A stretch of DNA of 64,000 nucleotides, from the NCBI RefSeq assembly GCF_051297175.1, contig NZ_JBINNY010000001.1, forward strand, positions 1,426,001-1,490,000, read 5' to 3'. Of the stretch, positions 13,188 through 20,121 are shown in pieces. The stretch comes from Dryocola sp051297175. Lineage in GTDB: Bacteria > Pseudomonadota > Gammaproteobacteria > Enterobacterales > Enterobacteriaceae. Numbering within the stretch: position 1 is the first letter of the stretch; each line of letters starts with the position of its first letter. Under the pieces are notes generated by a model. That model saw only the letters and a list, made by a program, of their open reading frames with translations. It did no database searches and was not told the origin of the DNA. The position numbers and the translations under genes are program-made.

Positions 13188-13945
13188 ACCTTGAAAGCGC
13201 AGTCAAATATCACTTCGCAAAATCATCACAGATAAACGACACCCCACGCTCCACCTCATCCGATACTTTGACCGGCACGGATGTTATGGCAGCTATGGGG
13301 CAGACACAAAGTCGCGCAGCAATGGGATACAGCGCATTTCTGGGAAAGATGGGGATCAGTAAGCACGACAGTGAACGGGCTATCAAACTGTTAACTGAGC
13401 ATGCTCTAAAAACTTGCGACCGTGTTGCAGCACTGCGCAAGCTTGAAAGTGATATTAAGCCAAAGGTGATGCAAATCCTCGCAATTTACGCCTACGCAGA
13501 TTACTCCCGTAGTGCGGCCGGAGAAAAGGAGTGCGACGGTTGCCATGGTGAGGGGTTTATCGAAGCTGACGTATTTACGATGAAAACCTCCGGCTGGGGA
13601 AGGAGAGAAGTGAAAGATACCGTTCGCGTTCTGTGCCAGAAGTGCAAAGGGAAGAGAACGCTTAGCACTGCATGCAATGACTGTCGCGGGCGCGGTCAAG
13701 CGGTGGATAAGCAGAAAACAATAGAGCAAGGAGTTCCGGTCATCGGTAACTGCAAGCGCTGCGGTGGTCGTGGTTACGAGCGCATTACCTCCACAAAGGC
13801 CCATGTGGCGATATCAGAGGTTACTGATGCAATCAGCCTGGACACATGGAAGAAGAGCGTAAAGCCGTTTTACGACGCGCTCTCAACTGAACTTGAGATA
13901 CAGGAGGCATACGCAGAGCGAGCACTCAAACAGGCAACAAGATAG
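13184..13945 (+). CDS. Q: Q-type late antitermination protein with DnaJ-like zinc motifs
   Basis: 253 aa. The centre has four Cys motifs in the order CDGCHGEG, CQKCKGK, CNDCRGRG, CKRCGGRG (about residues 118-200), the arrangement of the antiterminator family typified by phage 82-like Q. Q binds near the late promoter and lets RNA polymerase pass the leader terminator. Consistent with that, a pR'-like promoter (13983-14010) and a terminated leader (to 14183) follow directly. The protein is not related to lambda Q in sequence type, but its position and neighbours are the same. Confidence 0.92.
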   Translation: MNLESAVKYHFAKSSQINDTPRSTSSDTLTGTDVMAAMGQTQSRAAMGYSAFLGKMGISKHDSERAIKLLTEHALKTCDRVAALRKLESDIKPKVMQILAIYAYADYSRSAAGEKECDGCHGEGFIEADVFTMKTSGWGRREVKDTVRVLCQKCKGKRTLSTACNDCRGRGQAVDKQKTIEQGVPVIGNCKRCGGRGYERITSTKAHVAISEVTDAISLDTWKKSVKPFYDALSTELEIQEAYAERALKQATR

Positions 13946-13955
13946 TCGGGTATAA

Positions 13956-13984
13956 AATAGCTCGTTAAATTATCGCGAGCTATT
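13956..13984. repeat. Perfect inverted repeat after Q
   Basis: AATAGCTCG (13956-13964) and CGAGCTATT (13976-13984) are separated by 11 bases. It directly precedes and partly overlaps the late promoter -35. It could be a terminator for the early operon without a T run, or part of the Q binding region. Confidence 0.65.
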
Positions 13985-14010
13985 TACTTTTCCCGAAACT
14001 ATGTTAATCT
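13983..14010 (+). promoter_or_regulatory. Putative late promoter pR'
   Basis: TTTACT (13983-13988) and TAATCT (14005-14010) at 16-bp spacing, just after the Q gene. Transcription would start near 14017 and end at the 14152-14182 terminator unless Q is present. Confidence 0.5.
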
Positions 14011-14016
14011 CAGTCT

Positions 14017-14183
14017 AACGATGGGATTTAACGCCTGACGTTCTAGTGATAAGAAAATAGAGGCGGTGCTTATCACGGATTCCGCCTAGTTGGTAACTTC
14101 GACGCATCGTCTGGTACTCCAACCATCACAGGCTGAGAGGTCTGCTTAGAGAAGCCACTGGTTAATCCCGGTGGCTTTTTTTA
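14017..14183 (+). ncRNA. Late-promoter leader RNA (lambda 6S RNA analogue)
   Basis: Between the predicted pR' start and the terminator AAGCCAC-TGG...CCGGTGGCTT plus T7 (14152-14182) there is a transcript of about 167 nt with no gene. It contains two overlapping stems that cannot form together: GTGATAAG / CTTATCAC (14046-14053 with 14069-14076) and AGGCGG / CCGCCT (about 14061 with 14092). In lambda the same segment gives the 6S RNA, and in Shiga toxin phages similar leaders yield regulatory RNAs. Existence as a stable RNA is inferred. Confidence 0.5.
14152..14182 (+). terminator. tR'-like intrinsic terminator
   Basis: AAGCCACTGG-ttaatc-CCGGTGGCTT followed by TTTTTTT. A strong stem with 10 near-perfect pairs. 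It is the expected Q-dependent barrier before the lysis genes. Confidence 0.9.
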
Positions 14184-14191
14184 TTGATAAT

Positions 14192-14368
14192 TTACTTCCG
14201 ACTGAACAAGCAGGCAAAAACACAGATAGCAGCAATTACGCAGAGAACAGCTGCCCAATGGTTTTCAGTATTAGCCAATTCTGGTGTTGGTGCTGATGTG
14301 GATAAGTGCCACGCCAATGCAGAGCCAAGCCCAAAGATGGCTGCCAAAGCGGCAAGAACTGCTTTCAT
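14192..14368 (-). CDS. Small membrane protein, 58 aa, reverse strand
   Basis: ATG at 14368 after a TAAGGAA site. It reads MKAVLAALAAIFGLGSALAW (one hydrophobic segment), a polar STSAPTPELANTENHW linker, and a second hydrophobic segment (AAVLCVIAAICVFACLF) ending in SRK. This is a two-helix hairpin or a signal plus one helix. It is third in the reverse-strand cassette after hicA and hicB. No family recognised. A holin-like or exclusion function is possible, but nothing in the sequence proves it. Confidence 0.65.
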   Translation of the reverse strand: MKAVLAALAAIFGLGSALAWHLSTSAPTPELANTENHWAAVLCVIAAICVFACLFSRK

Positions 14369-14388
14369 AACGAAATTCCTTAATAAGA

Positions 14389-14820
14389 TTAGTTTATCTT
14401 GCTAATGCAAACAGCAACTTCATATCCCAACAGATATAGAGCTTGCTCAAGCGTTTCAACTTTTGAAGCATGACTGACATCCAGAAGGCGGTCAATTTGA
14501 GGGCCTTTCTGGTTTAGTTTTCTCGCTAAATCAGCCTTGCGTGTGCCGGTGCTAATCATTGCATTATGCAGAGCGGCTTTCATGCAAGTCAGAATGGGAA
14601 GATGAATAACAATCTCACCCTCCTGCGCTGACGATGGCTCTGGAATTGGTATGCGTGAATCAATCAGATCGCCAATGAATGCTGTAATGCCGTCCCGCGC
14701 CTCCAGCTCGATGTCATCCTCTGTTAAAGCTACAGAGTGCAGATTGTTGAAATCACGATAGGCGATTTCGTATTGGCCCGTATCTTCATCGAAAGATACT
14801 GATGCAGGGTACTTAAACAT
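14389..14820 (-). CDS. hicB: HicB-family antitoxin
   Basis: 143 aa. The N-terminal HicB fold is visible as MFKYPASVSFDEDTGQYEIA and DGITAFIGDLIDSRIPIPEP. The C-terminal half is a helix-turn-helix (TRKADLARKLNQKGPQIDRL, then SKVETLEQALYLLGYEVAVC). It should bind and neutralise HicA and repress its own operon. It lies 59 bases downstream of hicA on the same strand, which is the usual hicA-hicB order. Confidence 0.92.
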   Translation of the reverse strand: MFKYPASVSFDEDTGQYEIAYRDFNNLHSVALTEDDIELEARDGITAFIGDLIDSRIPIPEPSSAQEGEIVIHLPILTCMKAALHNAMISTGTRKADLARKLNQKGPQIDRLLDVSHASKVETLEQALYLLGYEVAVCISKIN

Positions 14821-14879
14821 AAATGCCTCTTTCCGGTTATGGTCTCAATGACCAGATTCAGTGTCGAAAAGGGTGGGGC

Positions 14880-15062
14880 CTAAAGCCCCAGATCCTTGAT
14901 TATCGATTTCCTTGTTCCCTCTGGTATCTCCTTGGAGCCGTGGAAGGGGAATATTGACATCCTTCCGTTGATTGTTGCTTTCCGGTGGCTACCTCCACCT
15001 CTTGCATTTTCAATCATGACTCCTTGGCACTTTAACCAGCGAAGGAACTCGCTGTATTTCAC
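14880..15062 (-). CDS. hicA: HicA-family mRNA interferase toxin
   Basis: 60 aa from GTG 15062, which follows AGGAGG at good spacing; longer starts lack a site. It begins VKYSEFLRWLKCQGVMIENA and has the double-stranded RNA-binding-like fold with the catalytic His26 in RGGGSHRKAT, then FPFHGSKEIPEGTRKSIIKD. The family cleaves mRNA when freed from HicB. The pair sits against the direction of the late operon, so late transcription runs antisense through it. Confidence 0.92.
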   Translation of the reverse strand: MKYSEFLRWLKCQGVMIENARGGGSHRKATINGRMSIFPFHGSKEIPEGTRKSIIKDLGL

Positions 15063-15115
15063 TGAATCCTCCTGTTCGTTGATGATGTGATTATAGTAAC
15101 ACATAAGATTATAAA

Positions 15116-15133
15116 CACAACAAAAATGTTGTG
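15116..15133. promoter_or_regulatory. Putative HicB operator
   Basis: CACAAC-aaaaat-GTTGTG is a perfect dyad upstream of hicA. TATAAT-like hexamers on the reverse strand lie just downstream (about 15108-15113 and 15089-15094). Autoregulation of hicAB through such a dyad is usual for the family. Confidence 0.5.
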
Positions 15134-15258
15134 GTCTTTTCATCATATTTAGCGCCAACCATCCAGCAAACATCTCAACTCATAGATAACTTGCCGTGGC
15201 ATGTGCTGGCGATTTTCAACTACACAGACAGCACTCCCGACATTATTGGAGGTGTGCT

Positions 15259-15588
15259 ATGAACTTCCCGCACGGGATATTGCATCAAACTATGAAATGG
15301 ATAGAAGACTTCCTACCCTCGCTTTACGCAGCCGGAGCGGCGTTCAGCATTTCAGCGTTAATGAGCATTTACGATGGAAAGTCGATCGCCAAAACGGCAA
15401 CGGGTGCTTTGTCATGCGGAATTCTCACGTTAGCCGTTGCAGGTTCTCTTGAGCTTTTCGGATTGCCAGGCAACTCAGTGACTTTTGTCGGCGCTGCTGT
15501 TGGTTTTGTCGGTGCGGAAAAGGTGCGAGACAAAATCGTATCGTTATTCGATCGCCGAACCGGAGGCAGCAATGAAAATCAGCACTGA
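15259..15588 (+). CDS. Holin (class I, three membrane segments)
   Basis: 109 aa from ATG 15259, which follows GGAGGTGTGCT. Three hydrophobic segments are visible (about residues 20-38, 46-64 and 72-88) and the C-terminus is charged (KVRDKIVSLFDRRTGGSNEN). This is the layout of S-type holins, which permeabilise the inner membrane at a set time. A second in-frame Met (residue 12, HQTMKWIEDF) could give a dual-start holin and antiholin pair, but no clear ribosome site marks it. It overlaps the endolysin gene by 17 bases. Confidence 0.85.
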   Translation: MNFPHGILHQTMKWIEDFLPSLYAAGAAFSISALMSIYDGKSIAKTATGALSCGILTLAVAGSLELFGLPGNSVTFVGAAVGFVGAEKVRDKIVSLFDRRTGGSNENQH

Positions 15589-16012
15589 TGGCATCAACCT
15601 CATTAAGCAATTTGAAGGCTGCAGGCTGACCGCTTATCAGGATAGCGTCGGCGTATGGACCATCGGATATGGATGGACTCAGCCAGTTGACGGTAGGCCG
15701 GTATCGAAAGGCATGGCCATCACTCAGCAGAAAGCCAACGAACTATTGAGCGAGGGCGTGGTTCAGTACGAAAACGGCGTGACTAGTCTGGTATCCGTGC
15801 CGGTTAATCAAAACCAGTTCGACGCCTTGGTCGATTTTGCATACAACCTCGGCGTGAATGCGCTGAAAGGTTCGACGCTGCTGAGGAAACTGAACGCCAG
15901 TGATTACGCCGGTGCCGCTAACGAGTTCCCAAAATGGAACAAAGCTGGCGGGAAAGAGTTGGCTGGATTAACTCGTAGACGTGAGGCGGAGAAGTCTCTG
16001 TTTCTGTCGTGA
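15572..16012 (+). CDS. Endolysin, GH24 (T4-type) lysozyme
   Basis: 146 aa from ATG 15572 after GGAGG. The catalytic triad spacing E-8-D-5-T is present as Glu15, Asp24 and Thr30 (QFEGCRLTAYQDSVGVWTIG). Later conserved parts are NQFDALVDFAYNLGV and GLTRRREAEKSLFLS. There is no signal or signal-anchor, so release depends on the holin. Stop overlaps the Rz start (GTGA). Confidence 0.95.
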   Translation: MKISTDGINLIKQFEGCRLTAYQDSVGVWTIGYGWTQPVDGRPVSKGMAITQQKANELLSEGVVQYENGVTSLVSVPVNQNQFDALVDFAYNLGVNALKGSTLLRKLNASDYAGAANEFPKWNKAGGKELAGLTRRREAEKSLFLS

Positions 16013-16467
16013 TATGGAAAACCATAACGGCTAACTGGCGCATCATCACAGTTGCTCTACTGGTTGGCATGCTCGTTATTACTGCAAAAATGGCTCGCAG
16101 TAACTATGACAGAGCACTGGTAGCGGAGCATGAGCTGCAGCAATCTCGAGATGTCATTAAGGATATGCAGACACGGCAGCGTGATGCTGCAGCGCTCGAT
16201 GAGAAATATACAAAGGAACTGGCGTATGCGAATGCTGAAAATGCTGCTCTGCAGCGCAAGCTTGATAATGGTGGCCGGGTGCTCGTCAAAGGAAAGTGTC
16301 CAGTGCCAGCCAAGACCAGCTCCACCGGCGTGGATGATGTCGGCACCATCGAACTCTCTCCAGTTGCTGGACGAAACGTTCTCGGTATCAGGGCTGGAAT
16401 CAAGCAAGACCAGTCAGCCCTGAGAGGGCTGCAGGACTACATCAGGCAGCAATGCCTTTCGGAATAA
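16009..16467 (+). CDS. Rz: i-spanin Rz
   Basis: 152 aa starting at GTG 16009, overlapping the endolysin stop. One N-terminal membrane segment (WRIITVALLVGMLVITAKMA) is followed by a long coiled-coil periplasmic part (SRDVIKDMQTRQRDAAALDE, ENAALQRKLDNGGRVLVKGK). Rz joins with Rz1 to span the periplasm and fuse the membranes at the end of lysis. Rz1 is nested in the +1 frame. Confidence 0.92.
   Translation: MIWKTITANWRIITVALLVGMLVITAKMARSNYDRALVAEHELQQSRDVIKDMQTRQRDAAALDEKYTKELAYANAENAALQRKLDNGGRVLVKGKCPVPAKTSSTGVDDVGTIELSPVAGRNVLGIRAGIKQDQSALRGLQDYIRQQCLSE
16226..16423 (+). CDS. Rz1: o-spanin Rz1 lipoprotein, nested in Rz
   Basis: An out-of-frame gene inside Rz. From Met at 16226 it reads MRMLKMLLCSASLIMVAGCS, a lipoprotein signal with the lipobox Cys at residue 19, then a proline-rich stretch (QPRPAPPAW), as expected for Rz1. 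16232 is an alternative start. About 65 aa, the normal size. Confidence 0.88.
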   Translation: MRMLKMLLCSASLIMVAGCSSKESVQCQPRPAPPAWMMSAPSNSLQLLDETFSVSGLESSKTSQP

Positions 16468-16469
16468 CG

Positions 16470-16640
16470 ATGAAACTAACAATTATCCTCCTGGCTACCT
16501 TGCTCACTGCCTGTAACGCTGCCACCTATCGCCACGTAAACGGCAATGACGTAACGCTGATTAGCGTGAAAGAGGGAGCGACCGCTCAGGTGGTCGATGG
16601 CAGCCAGACAATCAGCCTGAGTGCTGCGCAGTGCCAGTAA
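16470..16640 (+). CDS. Small phage lipoprotein, 56 aa
   Basis: Starts MKLTIILLATLLTACNAATY with a clean lipobox and Cys15. The mature part (VNGNDVTLISVKEGATAQVV) is small and beta-like. It follows Rz by two bases and is followed by a terminator, so it is the last gene of the lysis cassette. It may be a conversion or superinfection-blocking lipoprotein such as Cor-type proteins, but there is no clear match. Confidence 0.75.
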   Translation: MKLTIILLATLLTACNAATYRHVNGNDVTLISVKEGATAQVVDGSQTISLSAAQCQ

Positions 16641-16670
16641 TCTGAATCGTCACCCAAATAAGACAAATAG

Positions 16671-16695
16671 AGCCTGACTCCGGTCGGGCTTTTTT
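16671..16695 (+). terminator. Terminator after lysis cassette
   Basis: AGCCtGAC-tccg-GTCgGGCT followed by TTTTTT. Confidence 0.85.
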
Positions 16696-16753
16696 ACGCC
16701 TGAATTTCACCGCGCACCGAATGCGCACAACTAACCACACCGAACCTGAACAA

Positions 16754-16838
16754 GTGAAATGAGCCTTTGGAGACGTCAGTTTAGAGCTGGCGAGCCTTCG
16801 GTGGGCTGACGTTTCATTTCGGCAAAGGTTCATCTCAC
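16754..16838 (+). promoter_or_regulatory. Large inverted-repeat leader of the KilA-N gene
   Basis: GTGAAATGAGCCTTTG (16754-16769) is the near-perfect complement of CAAAGGTTCATCTCAC (16823-16838). Inside are ACGTCAG (16773-16779) with CTGACGT (16806-16812), and a small AGCC-ttcggtg-GGCT hairpin. In addition GAAATGA (16756-16762) can pair instead with TCATTTC (16814-16820), giving an alternative fold. The element ends 16 bases before the KilA-N start codon and probably covers its ribosome region. No T run follows, so it is not a terminator. Confidence 0.7.
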
Positions 16839-16854
16839 TAGTAAGGTAAACGCA

Positions 16855-17397
16855 ATGACATACCCAACCGTGATCGTAAATGGCGTCTCTGTCCGAGTAG
16901 ATAGTGAAGGGCGCTACTCCCTGAATGACCTGCATGCAGCCGCCGTGTTAAATGGTGAGGCTAATGAGTCCCAGAAGCCGAGTAAATTTATCCGTAGCGC
17001 CTCAGTAAGGCGGTTTATTCAGGTGCTGGCTTCTAGAGGACAAAAACGTCCCCATGAAAATAGTCAAGTAATTTTGATTGTTGAAGGAGGGGCAAGTAAA
17101 GGGATTTGGGGCGTAGAGATGATTGCAGTGCGTTACGCCGCATGGATTAAGCCTGAATTCGAAATTGATGTGTACAACACATTCATTGAGAGTCGGACAA
17201 AATCCCTGGACGTCCTCAACCAACTTAATCGCCTCGATCACCTGATTGGTGGCGAGACAAAGGACATCAGCCAGTGTGCCAGCAAGATGGGCAAATGGGG
17301 CTCGGGCGGAAGAAAGGCACTATTGGCCGAAACCAGAAAGAACCTTATCGACCAACTCGATCCCGACATGGTTGCCATCATGCAGGGCGCTGCATAA
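16855..17397 (+). CDS. KilA-N domain protein
   Basis: 180 aa. The KilA-N fold is seen as GRYSLNDLHAAAVLNGEANE, SKFIRSASVRRFIQVLA and GIWGVEMIAVRYAAWIKPEF, the usual DNA-binding N-terminal domain of phage antirepressor or Roi-like regulators. The C-terminus (SQCASKMGKWGSGGRKALLA) differs from the ANT or KilAC domains. It is placed between lysis and terminase genes, behind a strongly structured leader and a terminator, so it is probably regulated apart from the late operon. Target unknown. Confidence 0.88.
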   Translation: MTYPTVIVNGVSVRVDSEGRYSLNDLHAAAVLNGEANESQKPSKFIRSASVRRFIQVLASRGQKRPHENSQVILIVEGGASKGIWGVEMIAVRYAAWIKPEFEIDVYNTFIESRTKSLDVLNQLNRLDHLIGGETKDISQCASKMGKWGSGGRKALLAETRKNLIDQLDPDMVAIMQGAA

Positions 17398-17415
17398 CCA
17401 CCGTGCATATTTGCA

Positions 17416-17427
17416 TTGCGAGAGCCA
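17416..17427 (+). repeat. 12-bp direct repeat, left copy
   Basis: TTGCGAGAGCCA, identical to 18170-18181. The two copies bracket a 740-base insert with two small genes. The left copy also forms a 7-bp stem (GAGAGCC with GGCTCTC, 17420-17444). Confidence 0.7.
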
Positions 17428-17600
17428 CTTTCACAACGGCTCTCATAATTTCCGTGGCGGAAACGAGGTGATCCTCATCTTGCTGACGGGTAAGCCGTAA
17501 GTGGGGAAGTCATGCTGAGAAGCACCGCAACCCTGCGACATTCATTATTTCTTCTCAATTTTTATGTAGAATGACTTCGTCAGAAACATTTGGAGTCATC

Positions 17601-17843
17601 ATGAAAAACTTCCAGTTATATATTGGCGGCGTTAACGACATCACCTATCGGTATGAGATACAAAAGGCAGGCGATATCTTTAACGTTCGCATTTTCAATG
17701 TGGCTCGGCACAAAGACATTGAATCCGGCAGTAAGACAATGCATCACATCACAGCGCACGACGTGATTGACGAGTGCGTGTCTCACTACCGCAGGAAATC
17801 CAGCAGCATTAAAGGATTTCTACACTGGCTTGGATTTCGGTAA
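17601..17843 (+). CDS. Hypothetical protein, 80 aa
   Basis: ATG 17601 follows TTTGGAGTCATC. It reads MKNFQLYIGGVNDITYRYEI and has a histidine-rich middle (TMHHITAHDVIDECVSHYRR) and a basic end. No membrane segment. It has its own promoter-like TAGAAT at about 17565. It lies in the insert between the 12-bp repeats. I do not recognise it. Confidence 0.65.
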   Translation: MKNFQLYIGGVNDITYRYEIQKAGDIFNVRIFNVARHKDIESGSKTMHHITAHDVIDECVSHYRRKSSSIKGFLHWLGFR

Positions 17844-17855
17844 ACCTCCCGCGGG

Positions 17856-18053
17856 CTACTCGGGGAAAAATGGTTCGCACTCGAAGCTCTCCATGACCAG
17901 CTCGATAGCTTCCCTGGTCTCATCGTCACAGTCGTAAGAAATAGAACGAAGCCGGGAAAGCAGAAGGTTCTCAACATAACCATCGCTGCGAGCTATTTCG
18001 ATAATGTGCTTAGCGAGTAAGCACTCAAGCATATCCAGTTGCATATCATCCAT
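17856..18053 (-). CDS. Hypothetical acidic protein, 65 aa, reverse strand
   Basis: The ATG at 18053 (MDDMQLDMLECLLAKHIIEI) has AAAGGAG nine bases upstream and is preferred to 18062. Small, acidic and helical, ending ESFECEPFFPE. It runs against the late genes and converges on the 17601 gene, like an independently expressed moron. Function unknown. Confidence 0.6.
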   Translation of the reverse strand: MDDMQLDMLECLLAKHIIEIARSDGYVENLLLSRLRSISYDCDDETREAIELVMESFECEPFFPE

Positions 18054-18169
18054 AACAAACATCTCCTTTTTTCTGACACTAAATCAGTGGCTGCGAGTGG
18101 TTGCAACTGTGCCGAATCAAAGCTGGAAAGCGGCTCGCAAATATATGTTCAAGGCATTACAGATGGTTC

Positions 18170-18181
18170 TTGCGAGAGCCA
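18170..18181 (+). repeat. 12-bp direct repeat, right copy
   Basis: TTGCGAGAGCCA, same as 17416-17427. It lies 28 bases before the terminase small subunit start. A partial inverse copy (GGCTCGCAA) is at 18132-18140. Confidence 0.7.
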
Positions 18182-18209
18182 TGTTTAATGACAATCACAA
18201 GGAATCGAC

Positions 18210-18785
18210 ATGGAGCTTACTGATCACCAGAAAGCACTATTCGATGACCTGACCAAATTACAGCAGAAGTTTGCGTTAGGCATCGTGAAAGGGCTTAGCC
18301 AAATAGATGCGTACAAACAGGCAGGCGGCAAGGCAAAGAAAGATGAAACCGCAAGCGCCTGCGCGAGTGAAATCCTAACCAATCCTAAGGTAAAAGCATT
18401 TATCGGCGAGATGAACAAGGAAGCCATCACGGATGCCGTCATGACGCGACAGGAGGCTTTAGAAAGGCTTTCCTCGATGGGCAGGGCATCGTTGCATGAA
18501 ATGGTCGAGTTCAGCGAAGCAGAGTGCGGTACCGACGATAATGGCAACCCAATAATCCAGGCCGGTTGGCGGTTTAAAGACTCTGCGCTACAAAGCGCCG
18601 GATCGCTTTCTGCTATATCAGAGCTAACTGCTGGTAAGCGTGGTATATCCATCAAGCTTCACGACCCGAAAGCCGCTATCAAGCAACTGGCAGAATTGCA
18701 GGGATGGGAACCTCCGAAAGAATCGAAGCTCACTATCACAGCGACAAAGCCTCTATCGGCACTGTTTGACGATGACGAAACTTAA
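18210..18785 (+). CDS. Terminase small subunit
   Basis: 191 aa, Terminase_2-type. The pattern QQKFALGIVKGLSQIDAYKQ, KDETASACASEILTNPKVKA, then EALERLSSMGRASLHEMVEF is the family core, with a DNA-binding N-terminal helix-turn-helix. It recognises the packaging site and delivers DNA to the large subunit. It overlaps the large subunit by 14 bases. The site type (cos or pac) cannot be read. Confidence 0.93.
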   Translation: MELTDHQKALFDDLTKLQQKFALGIVKGLSQIDAYKQAGGKAKKDETASACASEILTNPKVKAFIGEMNKEAITDAVMTRQEALERLSSMGRASLHEMVEFSEAECGTDDNGNPIIQAGWRFKDSALQSAGSLSAISELTAGKRGISIKLHDPKAAIKQLAELQGWEPPKESKLTITATKPLSALFDDDET

Positions 18786-20112
18786 TCCAGTATTCAAGCC
18801 GTTCATCAGGCCATACCGTTACAAGGTGGCAAAAGGCGGGCGAGGTAGCGGTAAATCGTGGTCAATCGCCAGGCTTCTTGTTGAGATAGCACGTAGAGGA
18901 ACTTATCGATTTCTGTGTGCGCGTGAATTTCAGGCAAGTATTGCCGACTCGGTTATCCAGTTGATCGCCGACACCATTGAGCGGGAAGGCTACAACCACG
19001 AATTCGAGATTCAGAAGGTCTATATACGGCACATTGCCACTAACAGCCTCTTTATGTTCTACGGCATAAAGAACAACATCACGAAAGTGAAGTCACTGGA
19101 AGGCATCGACATCTGTTGGATAGAAGAGGCCGAGGCGGTGACTAAGGCAAGCTGGGATGTGTTGATACCTACCATTCGAAAGCCAGGTAGCGAGATATGG
19201 GTTAGTTACAACCCAAAAAACATACTGGACGATACCCATCAACGGTTCGTGATAAGCCCGCCTGATGACATTTGCCTGCTAACAGTTAACTGGAACGACA
19301 ATCCACATTTCCCTGACGTTCTGCGCCTGGAGATGGAAGAGTGCAAGCGTAAAGACTTCGACCTTTATCAGCATATTTGGGAAGGACAGCCGGTTGCAGA
19401 TAGCGACCTGGCAATTATCAAGCCTTCTTGGATTGCAGCAGCTGTAGATGCTCACCTCAAACTCAATTTCACAGCTTCCGGCGCTAAGCGAATCGGCTTT
19501 GACGTGGCAGATGAAGGCGAGGACAGTAACGCCATCACAATGGCACATGGCGCGGTAGTGAAGGATGTGCAGGAGTGGAGTCGTGGTGATGTAATCGAGT
19601 CTGCCAACAGGGTCAACCAGTACGCAGATAGTATCACCGCAGACAAGGTTATTTATGACTCAATCGGCGTCGGTGCTGGCGTAAAGGCACAGTTAAACCG
19701 GGTAGCAAAAAGCCAGGTGGAAGGATTCAACGCTGCAGCTGCGGTATTCGAGCCAGATCGCGAATACATGCCGGGCAAAACCAATAAAGACATGTTCTCT
19801 AATCTCAAGGCGCAGGCATGGTGGGGCGTTCGAAATCGCTTCTATAACACATGGCGGGCCATAGAACATGGCGAAACATTCCCTGACGACCAATTAATAA
19901 GCCTCTCATCGGAAATAAAGAACCTTGAATACCTCAAGGCTGAATTGTCACGCCCTAGGGTTGATTACGACAACAATGGCCGGGTGAAAGTAGAGAGCAA
20001 AAAGGACATGAAAAAGCGCGGCATACCGTCGCCCAACATGGCCGACTCCTTGATCATGGCCTTTGCGCCAACTTCTAATGCTCTGGCGAGGCTAAAAGCA
20101 CTTGCCAGTTAA
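18772..20112 (+). CDS. Terminase large subunit
   Basis: 446 aa from ATG 18772; a longer frame upstream lies within the small subunit gene. Walker A is GGRGSGKS at residues 22-29 and a Walker B region is IDICWIEEAEAV. The C-terminal nuclease domain carries IGFDVADEGEDSNAITMAHG with the first acidic residue, then VIYDSIGVGAGVKAQLNR and a late MADSLIMAFAP. PBSX-type packaging ATPase and nuclease. Confidence 0.96.
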   Translation: MTKLNPVFKPFIRPYRYKVAKGGRGSGKSWSIARLLVEIARRGTYRFLCAREFQASIADSVIQLIADTIEREGYNHEFEIQKVYIRHIATNSLFMFYGIKNNITKVKSLEGIDICWIEEAEAVTKASWDVLIPTIRKPGSEIWVSYNPKNILDDTHQRFVISPPDDICLLTVNWNDNPHFPDVLRLEMEECKRKDFDLYQHIWEGQPVADSDLAIIKPSWIAAAVDAHLKLNFTASGAKRIGFDVADEGEDSNAITMAHGAVVKDVQEWSRGDVIESANRVNQYADSITADKVIYDSIGVGAGVKAQLNRVAKSQVEGFNAAAAVFEPDREYMPGKTNKDMFSNLKAQAWWGVRNRFYNTWRAIEHGETFPDDQLISLSSEIKNLEYLKAELSRPRVDYDNNGRVKVESKKDMKKRGIPSPNMADSLIMAFAPTSNALARLKALAS

Positions 20113-20121
20113 GGTGAGGCA

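Noticed and set aside
13184..13945. DnaJ-type co-chaperone
   Set aside because: The CxxCxGxG repeats are shared with DnaJ, but there is no J domain, and the position before the late promoter identifies a Q antiterminator.
14184..14405. Forward frame of 73 codons after the late terminator
   Set aside because: The reverse strand has a better-supported membrane protein gene with a ribosome site in the same place.
18054..18209. cos or pac site before terminase
   Set aside because: The position is plausible, but no cohesive-end or pac consensus can be recognised by eye.
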